A DNA stretch of 64,000 nucleotides from Stomoxys calcitrans (Eukaryota; Arthropoda; Insecta; Diptera; Muscidae), in contig NC_081552.1 in NCBI RefSeq assembly GCF_963082655.1, positions 3,348,001 through 3,412,000 on the forward strand. Direction: 5' to 3'. The notes under the pieces were generated by a model. That model made no database searches. It worked only from the letters and a program-made list of their open reading frames with translations, and had not been told where the DNA came from. Positions within the stretch are counted from its first letter, which is position 1; each line of letters begins with the position of its first letter. Below are positions 1-11,172 of the stretch, in pieces. Both the position numbers and the translations under genes were made by a program.

Positions 1-105
1 TAGCACGGAATTCCTAAATTAAAATGTTCATTCTCGAGGAAAGACAAAGCCGATTACTGGCTTAGATCCGCACCCTCTTTTCAACCTAACCTTACCTAAC
101 CTACA
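1..105 (+). mobile_element. LINE 3' end fragment
   Basis: This is the 3' tail of a non-LTR retrotransposon in sense orientation. It shares TAGCACGGAATTCCTAA, CCGATTACTGGCTTAG and a final CAACCTAACCT tract with the reverse-strand copy at 2.1-2.3 kb and, in part, with the tail of the LINE at 58.9 kb. No coding part remains and the 5' side lies outside the window. Confidence 0.65.
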
Positions 106-2090
106 ACAATTCACCTAAACCGGGTTTCATAAAATTTCAGAGCAGTCAGCAATAGCAGCAGCACAACAATCTCGCCATACGCTATTGCTCTGCTATATTA
201 TTTTTGTATTTTTTTTTGTAGTTTTCTTCAAGTCTTGTTTGCTTTGGTTTGTTTGATAGCTTATAATATGTTGCAACATATTTATAAAAAAAAAACAACC
301 TACCAAAGACACCAACAGCAACAACAAGTAAGCTGCAACAGAACAAATAATCATCAGCCACTATCAGAGACACCAAACAGAAGAGACAATGGCAGCGTAA
401 ATACAAACACACAGACCCACCAAAAGGAGCAACATCACCAAAAAACAGCGGGTGAAATATTTGTTTGAGGCAACATCACAATCCAACAACAACTAGCAAC
501 AGAACATAGCTTTTAACACTACTACACAATTTCCACAATTGTTCACAGCTCTGGGAGATCGGAGTGCAAAGAACCCAGCAGCAACAACATTGCAACTGTT
601 ATGGATTACCCAGTCAGCCAGCGAGCGAATAGGCGAGACAACCCACCTTGGAAGTCATTCCAAGCTTCTTAAAAGGTTGCTCCCGCTACTTTGGCTTGTA
701 GAGGTTTTTGGAGTTCTTAGTCTAACTGCAAGTACTTGCAACAAAATCTTAAAACAACACCAAGCAACATTTAACGGTTAAGCAATTCGCAATCCACAAT
801 TCTATGACTGGTCTTGTCAGTTAAATTGTGCCAGGGAGCGATAACAATCATTTTTAGTGGAGGTTTTACTTTTTCGGGTCTGTTTGTATTTCTGCTGCTT
901 TTGTCAAGGGGCCCAATGAAGCTCAAGTTGCCACTAACGCCGTTGTTGCTGAATTAACGAATGTTTCCCAAACTCCAAAAAAAAAAACCTCGCTAGCAAA
1001 AAAATCGAAAATCACAAAGAATTGCGAATGAGCCAAAGAATTTTAGGATTTATTTGTTACGTTTTTTGATTTGAGACCATTGTGCGATTGTGTTGCAGCC
1101 ACCAAACAAAAACATCATTATTTTAAATCTCGGCAACAGCAACAGCAACAGCACAAAAGCCGATCCGATACGTCTCCTTCAGTGATCCTCATCCTAAGAG
1201 CTTGCTGGGGCATGCTGCTGTTGCTGCTGTTGTTGGTGTTTGGTATGCTTTTGTGATTTCGGTTTGCATAATTTCGTAAATTGCAATCGATTTGCATATC
1301 CGTCCTCAGCAATGTTGTTAAAGTGCAACAAACAAAAACAAAAAACACAGCCAATCGACCAGCAACCAAAACCAACTTCCAGAGTTTATTTCAAGACCCA
1401 TTGATCGCTACAATCCAATCCGAACAACGAACAACCAACCTAGCCATTAATCGGCCCGTTCGGATCAGCGGCGGATGGATGGACGGACAGACGGACAAAC
1501 AGACATTCATTTGTTTGACAACAATGTCGTACATCAAGCTAGTGGCCTCGTATGTCTTCCAGTGTCTACCATTTTGACTGTAGCTTCTAGTCACACAACA
1601 GTCACAGGGAGACCTAAAACTGCACCAACAACAGCACCACCAACAGAATGAATGAGAACGACAAAAAACCCGACAACAGAATGTCAGTCTTGACATTTTC
1701 ATGTTTATTGTTAAATGTTGATGTCATCACAGTTTCGGTTTCCTTTCGCAATCTTTGCAAGCCGCATGCCGCCGGCCGCCTGCCTACACTGGCAGTCTGC
1801 AGCCTTTGCTCCCGCTTATTGTCCTCTTTAAGCTCGTGTTGAGGAGTTGTTGTTTACAAAAAAGAGCAAGGCGAGAAGGCTTTCGGAAGACATACTATAT
1901 GCGACGAGTACTTCCTTTTGTCAGGGCCCATCATTGCAATTTAACAAACAAGGTGAGGTCACTCGATAAATCAACATTTGCAAGGCGGCGCATCTTGGGA
2001 CATGCCCAAGACCAATGAAAGTTTTCTACGTACTTCCAGTTTTGAACAATTTTTTTAGAAAAATAAAATCCCTGCACTATTCTTCATGGA
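106..2090. other. Gene-free stretch
   Basis: I see no convincing gene. ORFs here are short and made of CAA/CAG/GTT runs (for example glutamine- and leucine-rich frames near 1130-1240). There is a small GGAC/AGAC simple tract near 1475-1503. It could be intron or intergenic DNA of a neighbouring gene. Confidence 0.5.
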
Positions 2091-2097
2091 AAATGAA

Positions 2098-2445
2098 AAT
2101 GGTTAAGTTAGGTTGAAGAGAGGGTGCGCACATTAATCCGCCCCATGCGACTATGGACATACACCTAAGCCAGTAATCGGCTTGTTGTGCGCTCTAAGTA
2201 CCAACCTTGAAAAAGAAAATCTATGTTAGGAATTCCGTGCTACTACAAGTTGGTTGGTTGGTTGGTTGGTATTGTGTACCCACCTAAGAACCGGTGTCAT
2301 CATCTTCCCCGCATGTCCTACACACGCTGTCATGTGTAGTAAGCTCGCAGTCCAGTGTGTCCCGTTGTGTCCTTCTTACTTCCTTTCAGTAATAGCCTAG
2401 TCTTCTCACGATCCGACTCTCCCCATATACATATATATGTCCTTT
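2098..2445 (-). mobile_element. LINE 3' fragment, minus strand
   Basis: Read on the minus strand, the 2270-2440 part matches the C-terminal region of the LINE at 16.9-17.1 kb (KGS-K, TTGHTGLRA motif), and 2098-2245 is its 3' untranslated tail ending in CAACCTAACTTAACC. A (TTGG)n tract at 2250-2270 interrupts the coding end. All frames are broken. It is a truncated, inactive copy. Confidence 0.65.
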
Positions 2446-2467
2446 ATTTACAATGGGAGTATACTAA

Positions 2468-2757
2468 ATATTTATACCCTACACCACTACTGTGGTACAG
2501 GGTATTATAACTTAGTGCATTTTTTTGTAACACCCAGAAGGAAGAGAGATAGATAAGTATACCGATCGAATCAGAATCACTTTCCATGTTAATTTGTGCA
2601 CAAAGTACAGGTCGCAGTTTTCAATCTTTTCGATCTCTCTATTTTACTTCTTGAGCCCCCAAAGGGCGCAATTCTTGTTCGAATTGGCTGATGCAATCCA
2701 TGGTGGAGGGTATATAAGATGCGGCCCGGCCGAACTTAGCACGCTTTTACTTGTTTT
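2468..2757 (-). mobile_element. Chimeric T/R family repeat
   Basis: The left side starts ATACCCTACACCACTACTG, the T-family end, and runs through the T-type text GTATACCGATCGAATC. From about 2625 the text is the R-family right end: CTTCTTGAGCCCCCAAAGGG, ATCCATGGTGGAGGGTATAT, hairpin TTCGGC-type and GCACGCTTTTACTTGTTT. The internal ladder is missing, so this is either a deletion product across two adjacent elements or a recombinant. Confidence 0.6.
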
Positions 2758-3768
2758 CGTTCGGCATGCTCAAAAGCTAAAATGAACCAACAATTAAAAA
2801 ATGAAATTTTATAAAAAACCAGCTGACCCGGGCCCGCTCCGCTGCGCCTTCTCTTAGTTTATATGGAACAAAAGTTTTCTTGGAATATTTATTTTCGACA
2901 ATTAAGGAGCTTTTAGTGAAATACCATGCTTGACTAAGAGTTTAACAATATAAGTGCCTTTATCTGAATCCCATATGATCTTTATTGGTCTACGAATTTA
3001 AGGTTGGATCCAAGGTGTACTCCATTCTTAAAATACTTTATTTCAGCCGTCTCATGATATCTGATTTAGGGGTGTTTTCGGGGGTGAGGTGGTCTCCCAG
3101 GCACTTGGCCCTGAAAAAATATCAGCATCGTGCTCTTCTTTCAAAAACCATTTATTTAAACCCCATATTGCCTTTGGTTTAGGGGAGTTTATACGATGAG
3201 GCGTCCCCCAAACACATGGCCCCAAAATAGGTTATCAAATTCGTTTTCTAATCTTAAATACCACATATTGGCATGGTCGAAAAATGTTTACCCCTTGCGG
3301 GGTGTTTTGGGGAAGGTGTGATTCCCTAAATACATGGTCCTACATTTGGATACCAAATTCGTATTCTACTCCCAAAAACCATTATTTGAGCAACATTTTG
3401 CGATGGTCACTAAAAAATTGCTGCTTGTGGGGTAATTTGGGAAAGGGGTAGACCCCCAGAAAATTGGTCTCAAAGGTGGGTATCAATGCTTGCTCTACCC
3501 TCCAATACCTTTTATTTAAGCTGCACATTGACATGGGGTATATATGGCCGATTTAGGGGTGTTTTGGGGAGTGGGGTGGTCCTCCAAATTCTAAACCCTG
3601 AAAATATATCAGCAACGTGCTCTATTCTCATATATCTATATATCATTTATTTCAACACCATATTGCCATTGCCCTCAAAATTGGATTCGTTTTCTAATCT
3701 CATTTACTCATTTAAACCACTATAAAAGCCCTCGTATTTGAGCCTCATATTGCAAAAGTCAGCAAATA

Positions 3769-4004
3769 TTGGGTTGCCCAAAAAGTAATTGTGGATTTTT
3801 TAAAAGAAAGTAAATGTTTTTTTACTAAAACTTAGAATGATCTTTAATCAAATATACTTTTTTACATTTTTTTTCTAAAGCAAGCTAAAAGTAATAGCTG
3901 ATAACTGACAGAAGAAAGAATGCAATTACAGAGTCACAAGCTGTGAAAAAATTTGTCAACGCCGACCATATGAAAAATCCGCAATTACTTTTTGGGCAAC
4001 CCAA
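3769..4004 (+). mobile_element. 236-bp TA-flanked MITE, copy 1
   Basis: The ends are inverted repeats beginning TTGGGTTGCCCAAAAAGTAA and ending in TTACTTTTTGGGCAACCCAA, flanked on both sides by TA (3767-3768 and 4005-4006). This is the insertion signature of Tc1/mariner transposases. It has no coding capacity. A second copy in the opposite orientation is at 21496-21732. It is inserted inside the L ladder, so it is younger than that element. Confidence 0.88.
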
Positions 4005-4701
4005 TACTTACTTTTTGGGTGGTGTTGTGGGGTCGGGATGGCCCCATAGACACTTTCCCAAATATTGATATCAGATTCGTACTTTACTCCCAAAGACCTT
4101 TAATTTGAGTCCCTTATGGCTATGGTCGTAAATTTGTTCCCTTTGGGGGATGTTTTTGGGAAGGGGCGGCTCTCAAACACTTGGTTCCATATTCGGATAT
4201 CAGATTGTAATTCTACACTCAAATACCTTTTATTTAAGCCCCATATTCCCATAGTCAGTATATTAGTCCTGTTTGGGGGTGTTTTGGGGAAGGGTGTGAC
4301 CCCCAGAAACGTGGTCCCACATTTGGATATCAGATTCGCATTCTACTCGCAAATACCTTTCATTTGAGTCCCATATTCCCATGGTCGGTAAATATGTCCG
4401 ATCTAGGGGGGTTTTGGGGGTTGGGGTGGTCCCCCTAGCACTTGATTCGACAAATGGATATCAGATACGTTTTCTTATCCTAAAAACCTTTTATTTGAGT
4501 CCCATATTGTCGTGATTGGTCTAAATATATGTTTGGTAGGTTTTAGGGTGGGGCGGCCCCCCTAGGTACCCCATCCGAAATTTGGATACCAAATTTTTAT
4601 TTCTAAGGTACTATATGAGGGCACACAAAATTTCGCTTAAATCGCACCACTCATCTCCGAGATCTGGTGTTTTTTAAAATTAGGGTAAGGGGGAGGGTCC
4701 G

Positions 4702-4727
4702 CCCCCCCCCCCCCCCCCCCCCCCCCC
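4702..4727 (+). repeat. Poly-C tract (26 C)
   Basis: An uninterrupted run of 26 C within the conserved 3' block of the L element, where other copies have only a short C run (compare the reverse-strand copy near 63070). It is therefore a local expansion, or an assembly artefact. Confidence 0.9.
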
Positions 4728-4960
4728 TTCAGATATCAAAAAATGTAGTACCCTATTTTCACCACGGGATCATTATAAAATTTCAAGAAAATCGGTTCGG
4801 CTGTTTCTGAGTCTATAAGGAACACACAAACATACAAACAAACAATAGACTTTTATATATGAGATTTCTTAGAGAGTTTTGTAATTTTTTTTTTTTCTTT
4901 AGAAAATAAAATCAAATATTGGCCCAATTTAGGAAAATACCATTTAATTTTTATTAAATC

Positions 4961-5000
4961 TCTGTAATTCGTTGGGGTACAAACCCCAACGAATTACAGA
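4961..5000. repeat. Perfect 18-bp hairpin with 4-nt loop
   Basis: The arms 4961-4978 (TCTGTAATTCGTTGGGGT) and 4983-5000 are exact reverse complements separated by ACAA. I see no second copy in the window. It may be a quasi-palindrome produced by template switching rather than a functional RNA. Confidence 0.9.
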
Positions 5001-6819
5001 AATTATTTCACCACACCTGGTTAGTTTCATTGCGTTTAAATATGGTACAAAAATATAAAGTCAGTTTAAGTGTTCGGTCCAATTATGATGGGAAAACGAA
5101 AAGACTGGTCACCAACGAAATCAATCAATTCGCAATTCGCAAAACTGACCCATTTTTCCGAATTGCAATGATTGACATACTCGTAAATCTTACAACGCAA
5201 ATTGTGATGAATAAATGAATTTCTGGTCATTTCCTCGCTGGTATTAATCCCACAAAAGACCATGCCAGATTCCATTCCATGGGCGAAATGTGGCCGTCAT
5301 CTCCGTCATTTGTGCCCAATCATAATTCCCTTGAACTTTTACCACTTAAAAAATTATCAATACTTTGGCGATTTGTTGTGCGTTTTCGTTTGCAACAATG
5401 ACAATTATATGGGTTATAATCTTTTCGAAGAGATGAAGAAATTGTTGCCATTGCCACGACCACGATGATGGTGGTGGTGGTTAGCATGGGGCTCCAGTTG
5501 CAACAGCATCATTGGCGCTGCTCGAGTTTTAGGCTTTCTGTGTGTGATTCACAAATGGATTTTTGATTGGCGGTTGTTTGACTTCGATTTTGGCGAAAGT
5601 CTACTCAATACTGCTGACGACGCCACCAAGGAAAAAAGTCAATATTTGCATTGCACTGCACTTTGTTGGATAGCTGAATTGAGCTGAGCTGAGGTGTGCT
5701 GTTATTGGCTTAGTCGCTGGGTTTGTTTGTTCCATCTTAGTCCTGCTCTCTTTTGTTGTGCATTGTGGTTGGGCTTTTGGGTGCTCTTGGGGAAAACGTT
5801 CGTCATAAAATTGCAAAGAAACTGAAACCTAAGCAAAAATTGCATGTCACTACGCACTAAATAAATATGTTTTTTTTTGCTGATTAACCTGTACAAATGG
5901 CGGTTATTGCATGTCTTCTTTTTAGCTTGGGCGAAGATAACCATACAGTTGGATCTGTTTATGCAACCAACCAAGTGCCGATGATGCTGTTGCTCCACTT
6001 TTTGTGGAAAAAGTACTTTTTTTGAAAGCCACATAAAAAAAAAACAAAATGAATTGGTCTCCCGCTAGGTACACAGCAATAAAGTTTTGGTTAAATTGCT
6101 TTTACTAAAACATTTAATTCAAATTTTGACTAAATTTACTGTAGAAATAAAATTTTATTAAATCGTTAAAAGAAAAACCAAAATTCAAACTTGAATGGGA
6201 AAAGGGTGAACTTCAACGCCATCTATTGGAGAGTATAGCCAAAAGAACTCAACATTAGCTTCTTCTTGATTACTGAAACTCAGAATAGTGAAAAGGGCAG
6301 CTTGTGATAGTAAGTGAATTCTACTAAATCAGTTTCCGTTGAAAAAAGAATCTGGTACATACTCGGACTAGGAAGAATAACTCTATTATTTATGGACTTT
6401 TTGCACATAGCAGCGCCATCTATCGGAGAGTTAAAGTGTGCGATCCTTAACAAATAAATAAATAATGAATACAAATTAAAACGAAAACGGTTGGGCTTTG
6501 ACTTATTTTTGAAAAATGTTATTTTTGGGTTTGCTTGTAGCCTGTTTGAGGACGTCGCACAATTATCCAGACGAACAAACAACAATCGCTCGAAATCGAA
6601 TATCTTACGGTTTGTGTATGTCGAATTAAATTTTTCACCTGCACATACGTAAGTCAATGTCATCATTCATTTTCACATGCTTACGATTTTGGGATTGCCA
6701 TAGGGGTGTTTTTCGAATTCTACTAATCTACTACCAATTTGTATGTACGATTGCCCAACTATGTTGTAATTTTCTTTATTTCAATCATATACACAAGTTC
6801 AAAGAATCACTATCATAAA
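5001..6819. other. Gene-free stretch
   Basis: There is no supported gene. The minus-strand frames of 110 and 128 codons at 5702-6034 and 6280-6666 have no recognisable domain and biased, AT-driven composition. Two near-identical 19-bp sites lie at 6215-6233 and 6412-6430 (CGCCATCTAT core). Confidence 0.45.
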
Positions 6820-7787
6820 ACAAGTAAAAGCGTGCTAAGTTCGGCCGTGCCGAACTTTGGATACCCACCACCTCGGGTATATATGTAAACCACCTTTCAT
6901 CAAAATTCGGTGAAAATTGCATACCTTATGCCCCATAGCAGCTATATCAATATATGTTCCGACTTAAACCAAATACTAATAAGTAAAAATTATTGTTCAA
7001 TTGAATATAACAAAATATTGGTCTTCTTAGTAGTTACATCTAAAAATAAACCGATCTGAACTATATACGACACGGATGTCGAAAAGCATAATATAAGTCT
7101 GTGTGTCAAATTTCAGTGCAATCGGATTAAAAATGCGCATTTTGTGGGGCCAAGACTTTAAATCGAGAGATCGGTCTATATGGCAGCTATATGCAAATCT
7201 AGATTGATCTAGACCAAATTGCAGAAATATGTGGAGGGGCTTAACTTAACTCTTTGTCCCAAATTTCGGCAACACCCCAAAACCTAAAACCGAGAGATCG
7301 GTCTATGTGGCAGCTATATTCAAATTTGGACCGATCTGAGCAAAATTGACGTAGGATATCGAAGGGCCTAACACAATTCACTGTCCCAAATTTCAGCAAA
7401 ATCTGATAATAAGTGTGGCTTTTATGGGCCTAAGACCCTAAATCGGAGGTTCGGCTATATCCAATTATGGAGCGATCTGAACCAAATTGCAGAGAGATGC
7501 AAAGAGCCTAGCACAAGTCTATATGGGGCTATATCAAGATATAGTCCGATATAGCCCATCTTCGAAATTAACCTGCCTATGGAGAAAAAAATAATCTGTG
7601 CAAGGTTCAATATTTCTATTTTTAAAGACTGTAGCGTGATTTCAACAGACAGAGGGACGACGGGCGGTCATGGCTTGATCATCTTAGATTTTTACGACAA
7701 TCAATAATATATATACTTTAGAAAGTCGTAAATTGGCATTTCGATAGTTGTAAATAGTCGCGCATCCTTCGGCGGTGGTTATAAAAA
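6820..7787 (+). mobile_element. S-family element
   Basis: It starts ACAAGTAAAAGCGTGCTAAG, then hairpin TTCGGCCGTGCCGAA (6841-6855), then GGATACCCACCACCTCGGG. Internal units repeat GAGAGATCGGTCTATATGGC and CAGCTATAT. It finishes with a degenerate GACGGGCGG tract, an ATATATATACTTTAGA block and GGCGGTGGTTATAAAAA, the inverted counterpart of the TACCCACC end. It is non-coding. Spacing between two clean units is 127 bp, so this copy carries internal deletions compared with the one at 28.8 kb. Confidence 0.75.
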
Positions 7788-7899
7788 CCTATAATTTTTC
7801 TTTTGGAGCACCTAGAAGCTCTAATGTGTGTCCAAATTTGCAGAAGTACGCTAAAGAGAGATATCCGTAAATTGTTATAGACAACCTTTTTTGGCCCCT

Positions 7900-7945
7900 T
7901 ATAATACCCTCCACTATAGGATGGGGGGTATACTAATTTTTTTTA
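7900..7945 (-). repeat. R-family end fragment
   Basis: AATACCCTCCACTATAGGAT followed by GGGGGGTATACTAATTT is the outer (non-hairpin) end of an R element; the rest of that element is not recognisable beyond about 7950. Confidence 0.55.
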
Positions 7946-9020
7946 TCATAGAATCCGTGGTGGGCATCTAAGGATCTTAAATGTTAATATATGTATGTAA
8001 TAATTTTATAATATCAGTTGTCTTTTCTCGCTCGAAAGCAAATTATCAGGTGACTGGTTTTGACATTTACTTCGCATTGTTGACAACTGTTGCGACATAC
8101 ATGAACCCATTTTTGTATGGGAATGCTTAAGTTTTTGTACAATACGTTTAAAATCGTTTTTTTTCGTTTGCAGGCCGAAAGAACGCTTGCGTTCGGCGTC
8201 AACAAACAGGCTATTAGTTTAATGTCTCTTCTCCAACTTTTTGAAAATGTAGCTTGAAAAAATGTACTCACCTTTTAAATAACGATGAGTTTGATTGTTC
8301 TGTATCAGCATTCATTTCTTGCGGTGTATTCATAAATGTGATCTAAAAATGATGTGTTGACGATGTCGATAAGCATGCGCATGCCATTTGAGAACCAGCA
8401 AAACATTGAAAAGATGTACTGTTATAATGCGTTATGTTGACTGTTTTGTTTTTATGGTGTAAAAAGCACGTTGCAGTATAACTATGTCTGGCTGTGGCTG
8501 TGGTATGTGTGCTTCTGCTGCCTGCTACTCCTCCTGGCATGCCTGTTTCCTTTAGAGCCTCGTTTTCTGCGATATAAATTGTTTTGTGCATCGTTAACGA
8601 CAGCAATATTAAGAGAAGAGTCAAAATAAGCGTCAGTACGTCAAACATTCCTTATGCCCTAGTCGTGCTATGGTCGTCGTCAATCCAGACGATGGCAAAG
8701 CAGACAAACGCAAACAAACGTCCTCGTCTCAGATGCTTGCCAGAATGTGTGCTACTCATTATGAGTTGCCTGTTTACTGTATAGTTTGTTGTTGACGGGA
8801 CACGTAAGGAGTTGCAAAATGTTTGCCAACTGATTACGAACTGGTGCACAAAGAAGCTCTTTGCTTGCCCCCGTGCATCTTTCATACACTTACTCATCTA
8901 CAGAGTGTTGAGCAGTGTAGCTAACCTATAATGAGAAACACTAAATGGCCTGAGCACAAAAAGGCCCTCTAGAAGGTATAATGCGTGGAAAGTTTCTTCA
9001 AAATTCGAATTTTATAAAAT
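7946..9020. other. Gene-free stretch
   Basis: Three minus-strand frames of 81-101 codons occur at 8014-8271, 8343-8648 and 8652-8897. None shows a family motif, a strong initiation context or linked splice signals that I can defend. I make no gene call. Confidence 0.4.
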
Positions 9021-9024
9021 ATTT

Positions 9025-9950
9025 AATTGCCGGCCCCTTAAGTACCTGGGGGGCCGCCCCAGCCCCAAAACCCCTTAAAATAGGTTTTTTTTACGATCAT
9101 GACAATATGGGACTCAAATGAAAGGTATTCGGGAGTAGATTACGTAGATTACGAATATGGTCAGGAAGTAGGAATAGGCTTCATAATTTATTGAGCAAAA
9201 GCACCACCCAAAATCAAAAGTGGACCGATGAAGACAATATGGGTATCAAATGATAAGTATGCGGGTGTAGATAACGAATCTGGCTTACAAATTCATGTCG
9301 AAGTATAGGGAGTCACCCCACTTCCACAAAAACGCCCAAAATGGGCACATTAGCCAATCATGGATATATAGGACTCGGTTTGTTTGTTCCGTATGGACTG
9401 AAAAACGGCAGAACCGATTTTCTCGAAATTTTCGCGTATTGTGTAGGTTGGACTGGAAGGAAACATGGGCTATATAATTTTTCGGTATCGGAAGGGGGGA
9501 CGGACCCTCCCCTTTATACCAAAAACACAATCCAAAATCAAAAGTGGATCGATTGGGACAATATAGGTATCAAATGAAAGGCATTGGAGAGTAGAATACG
9601 AATATGGTATTAAATTTTAGTCTAAGTACCCATCGGGCCAACCCCAAAACTCCCCCAAACAGATATATTGGACGTTCATTTCATATGGAGCTCAAATGGA
9701 AGGTATGCCAGATTAGAATCTGGCATACAAAACCAGATTGAAGTATAGGGGGTCACGCCACCCCTCAAAAACGCCATTAGACCCATTGTGACTATCTGAT
9801 ACTTGGCTAAACCGATTTTCTTAAAGGCGAACCCTCCCTATTACCCCGAAAACGCCACCCGTATGCGAAAGTGGTCCAATGGGCACAATAAGGGTATCAA
9901 ATTCAAATTCTTAGTAATTAAACAATATAAAGGTTTTGAAAAAAAAAACG
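9025..9950 (-). repeat. L-family ladder, reverse orientation
   Basis: Units read GACAATATGGGACTCAAATG, AAAGGTATTCGGGAGTAGA and CCACCCC-AAAACGCC, the reverse complement of the L units at 2.8-4.9 kb. The text ACTGAAAAACGGCAGAACCG and GGGGGACGGACCCTCCCC matches the L end block, here lying between units rather than at the end. This suggests two overlapping, deleted copies. Confidence 0.65.
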
Positions 9951-10019
9951 TTTTTCGGACTCGGCCTGAAACTTTAATCGGACAAAATTGATTGATATGT
10001 GCGATATATAGCCTGCTGT

Positions 10020-10095
10020 TTTTGTGGTGAGCAGAGGATAGATAGCATGTCCGCCTATGCAGCTGAACGATTCGACATAATTTTGGGTGCCATTC
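10020..10095 (+). repeat. Possible tRNA-derived SINE head, degenerate
   Basis: GTGAGCAGAGG and TAGCATGTCCGCCTATG, CAGCTGAACG resemble the head of the SINE at 45.3-45.6 kb (box A and the following spacer). Box B is not intact. It is short and uncertain. Confidence 0.35.
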
Positions 10096-10180
10096 ATTTA
10101 AATCACGAAGTGTTCTGATGGTTCAATATGATAAATCGACGGATTTGTGTTGTGGTGTCTCCCCAGATATATGACCAGAA

Positions 10181-11099
10181 TATAAAGGGTAATTTTTTAA
10201 AAGCTATGGGAAAGTACAATAAAAAAAACATAAAATTTAGAAAAATTCATGAAGTCTTTATTTGAAATCTATCAATAGTACGGTCATATAATTTAATGTT
10301 TGAAGATTATTTCATGCAAATGTTGACCGTGACTGCGCTTCAAATGATCCATCGGCTTAGTCCAGTTTTGGCACACTCTTTCCAACATTATGGGCTGGTG
10401 TCTCACGAATAAATGCTTCAATGTTGTCTTCCAATGCGTCAATTGAAGCGGGCTTGTCTGTATAGGCAGAGGTTTAAAATAGCCCCACAAAAAAGTCAAA
10501 AGGCATAAAATCGCATGATTTGGGCGGCCAATTGATCAGTCCCGAACTTGAAATGAAATGTTCACCGAACTAGCCCGTCATTAAGTCCATTGGTAAGCGT
10601 GGTGTTTGGCATGTGGCACCGTCTTGTTGAAACCACATGTCATGAAAGGCAAGCTCTTGCATTTTGGGCAAAAAAAAAAATGGATACAATTTCACGATAG
10701 CGCTCACCATTCACAGTTACGTTACGATTCGCATCATGTTTGAAGAAGTACGGTCCAATGATGCCACCAGCCCATAAACCGCACTAAACTATAACATTGG
10801 CTAGAACTTGGCTGATCTTCATTCCAAAATCAACAATTCTGCTTATTTACGTACTCATTGAGACAACAATGAGCTTCGCCCATAAAATGAAAGAAGAGCG
10901 CGGTGAACTTTCTTAACAAAGCATGCATTGTGATAATAAAATTCAGTAATTTTCAAGCGTGGTTCGTTTGTAAGATGATTCATGGTTAAATTATAGACCA
11001 AACTGGAGATGATTGGCAGTGAAATGAAACACGAAACGTGCGTGAGGTGTTTATACCAGTGTTGCCAAAAAGATAATTGCTAAAACGTCACCCTTTATA
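10181..11099 (-). mobile_element. Internally deleted Tc1/mariner-superfamily transposon
   Basis: The ends form inverted repeats: TAAAGGGTAATTTTTTAAAA at 10183 and ...ACGTCACCCTTTA ending at 11097, each flanked by TA (10181-10182, 11098-11099). On the minus strand there is a transposase relic: a start near 10983 (MNHLTNEPRLKI), then a deletion removing the DNA-binding region and the first catalytic Asp. After that come YFFKHDANRNV, WFQQDGATC with the second Asp, and a C-terminal frame at 10499-10293 with TFLWGYF and GQHLHEIIFK. Frames are shifted between these blocks. Total length is about 0.9 kb, shorter than an intact member (about 1.3 kb), so it is non-autonomous and dead. A related fragment is at 53.4 kb. 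Confidence 0.85.
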
Positions 11100-11172
11100 T
11101 ACACTTCAGACTCGCTGTCCATTTCCTAAACATTTTCATTTCAATCTCAGCCATGTACACACATTGGCTTTT

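Larger units (their letters stand above)
2815..4862 (+). repeat. L-family ladder element (about 129-bp units)
   Basis: It opens with AACCAGCTGACCCGGGCCCG and closes with a conserved block containing TCGGTTCGGCTGTTTCTGAG and a CAAACATACAAACAAACA tract. Between these are about ten imperfect units of the form CCCATATTG, GGTCGGTAAATATG, GGGGTGTTTTGGGG, ATATCAGATTCGTATTCTAC. Clean starts at 4016, 4145, 4274, 4404 and 4533 give a 129-130 bp period. No protein is encoded; frames through it are by-products of the tandem units. A MITE interrupts it at 3769-4004. Related copies lie at 9.0, 12.0, 42.4, 55.7 and 62.9 kb. Confidence 0.75.

Noticed and set aside
86..105. True telomere repeat
   Set aside because: CCTAACCT is only about 20 bp, follows LINE tail sequence and recurs at other LINE ends, so it belongs to the element.
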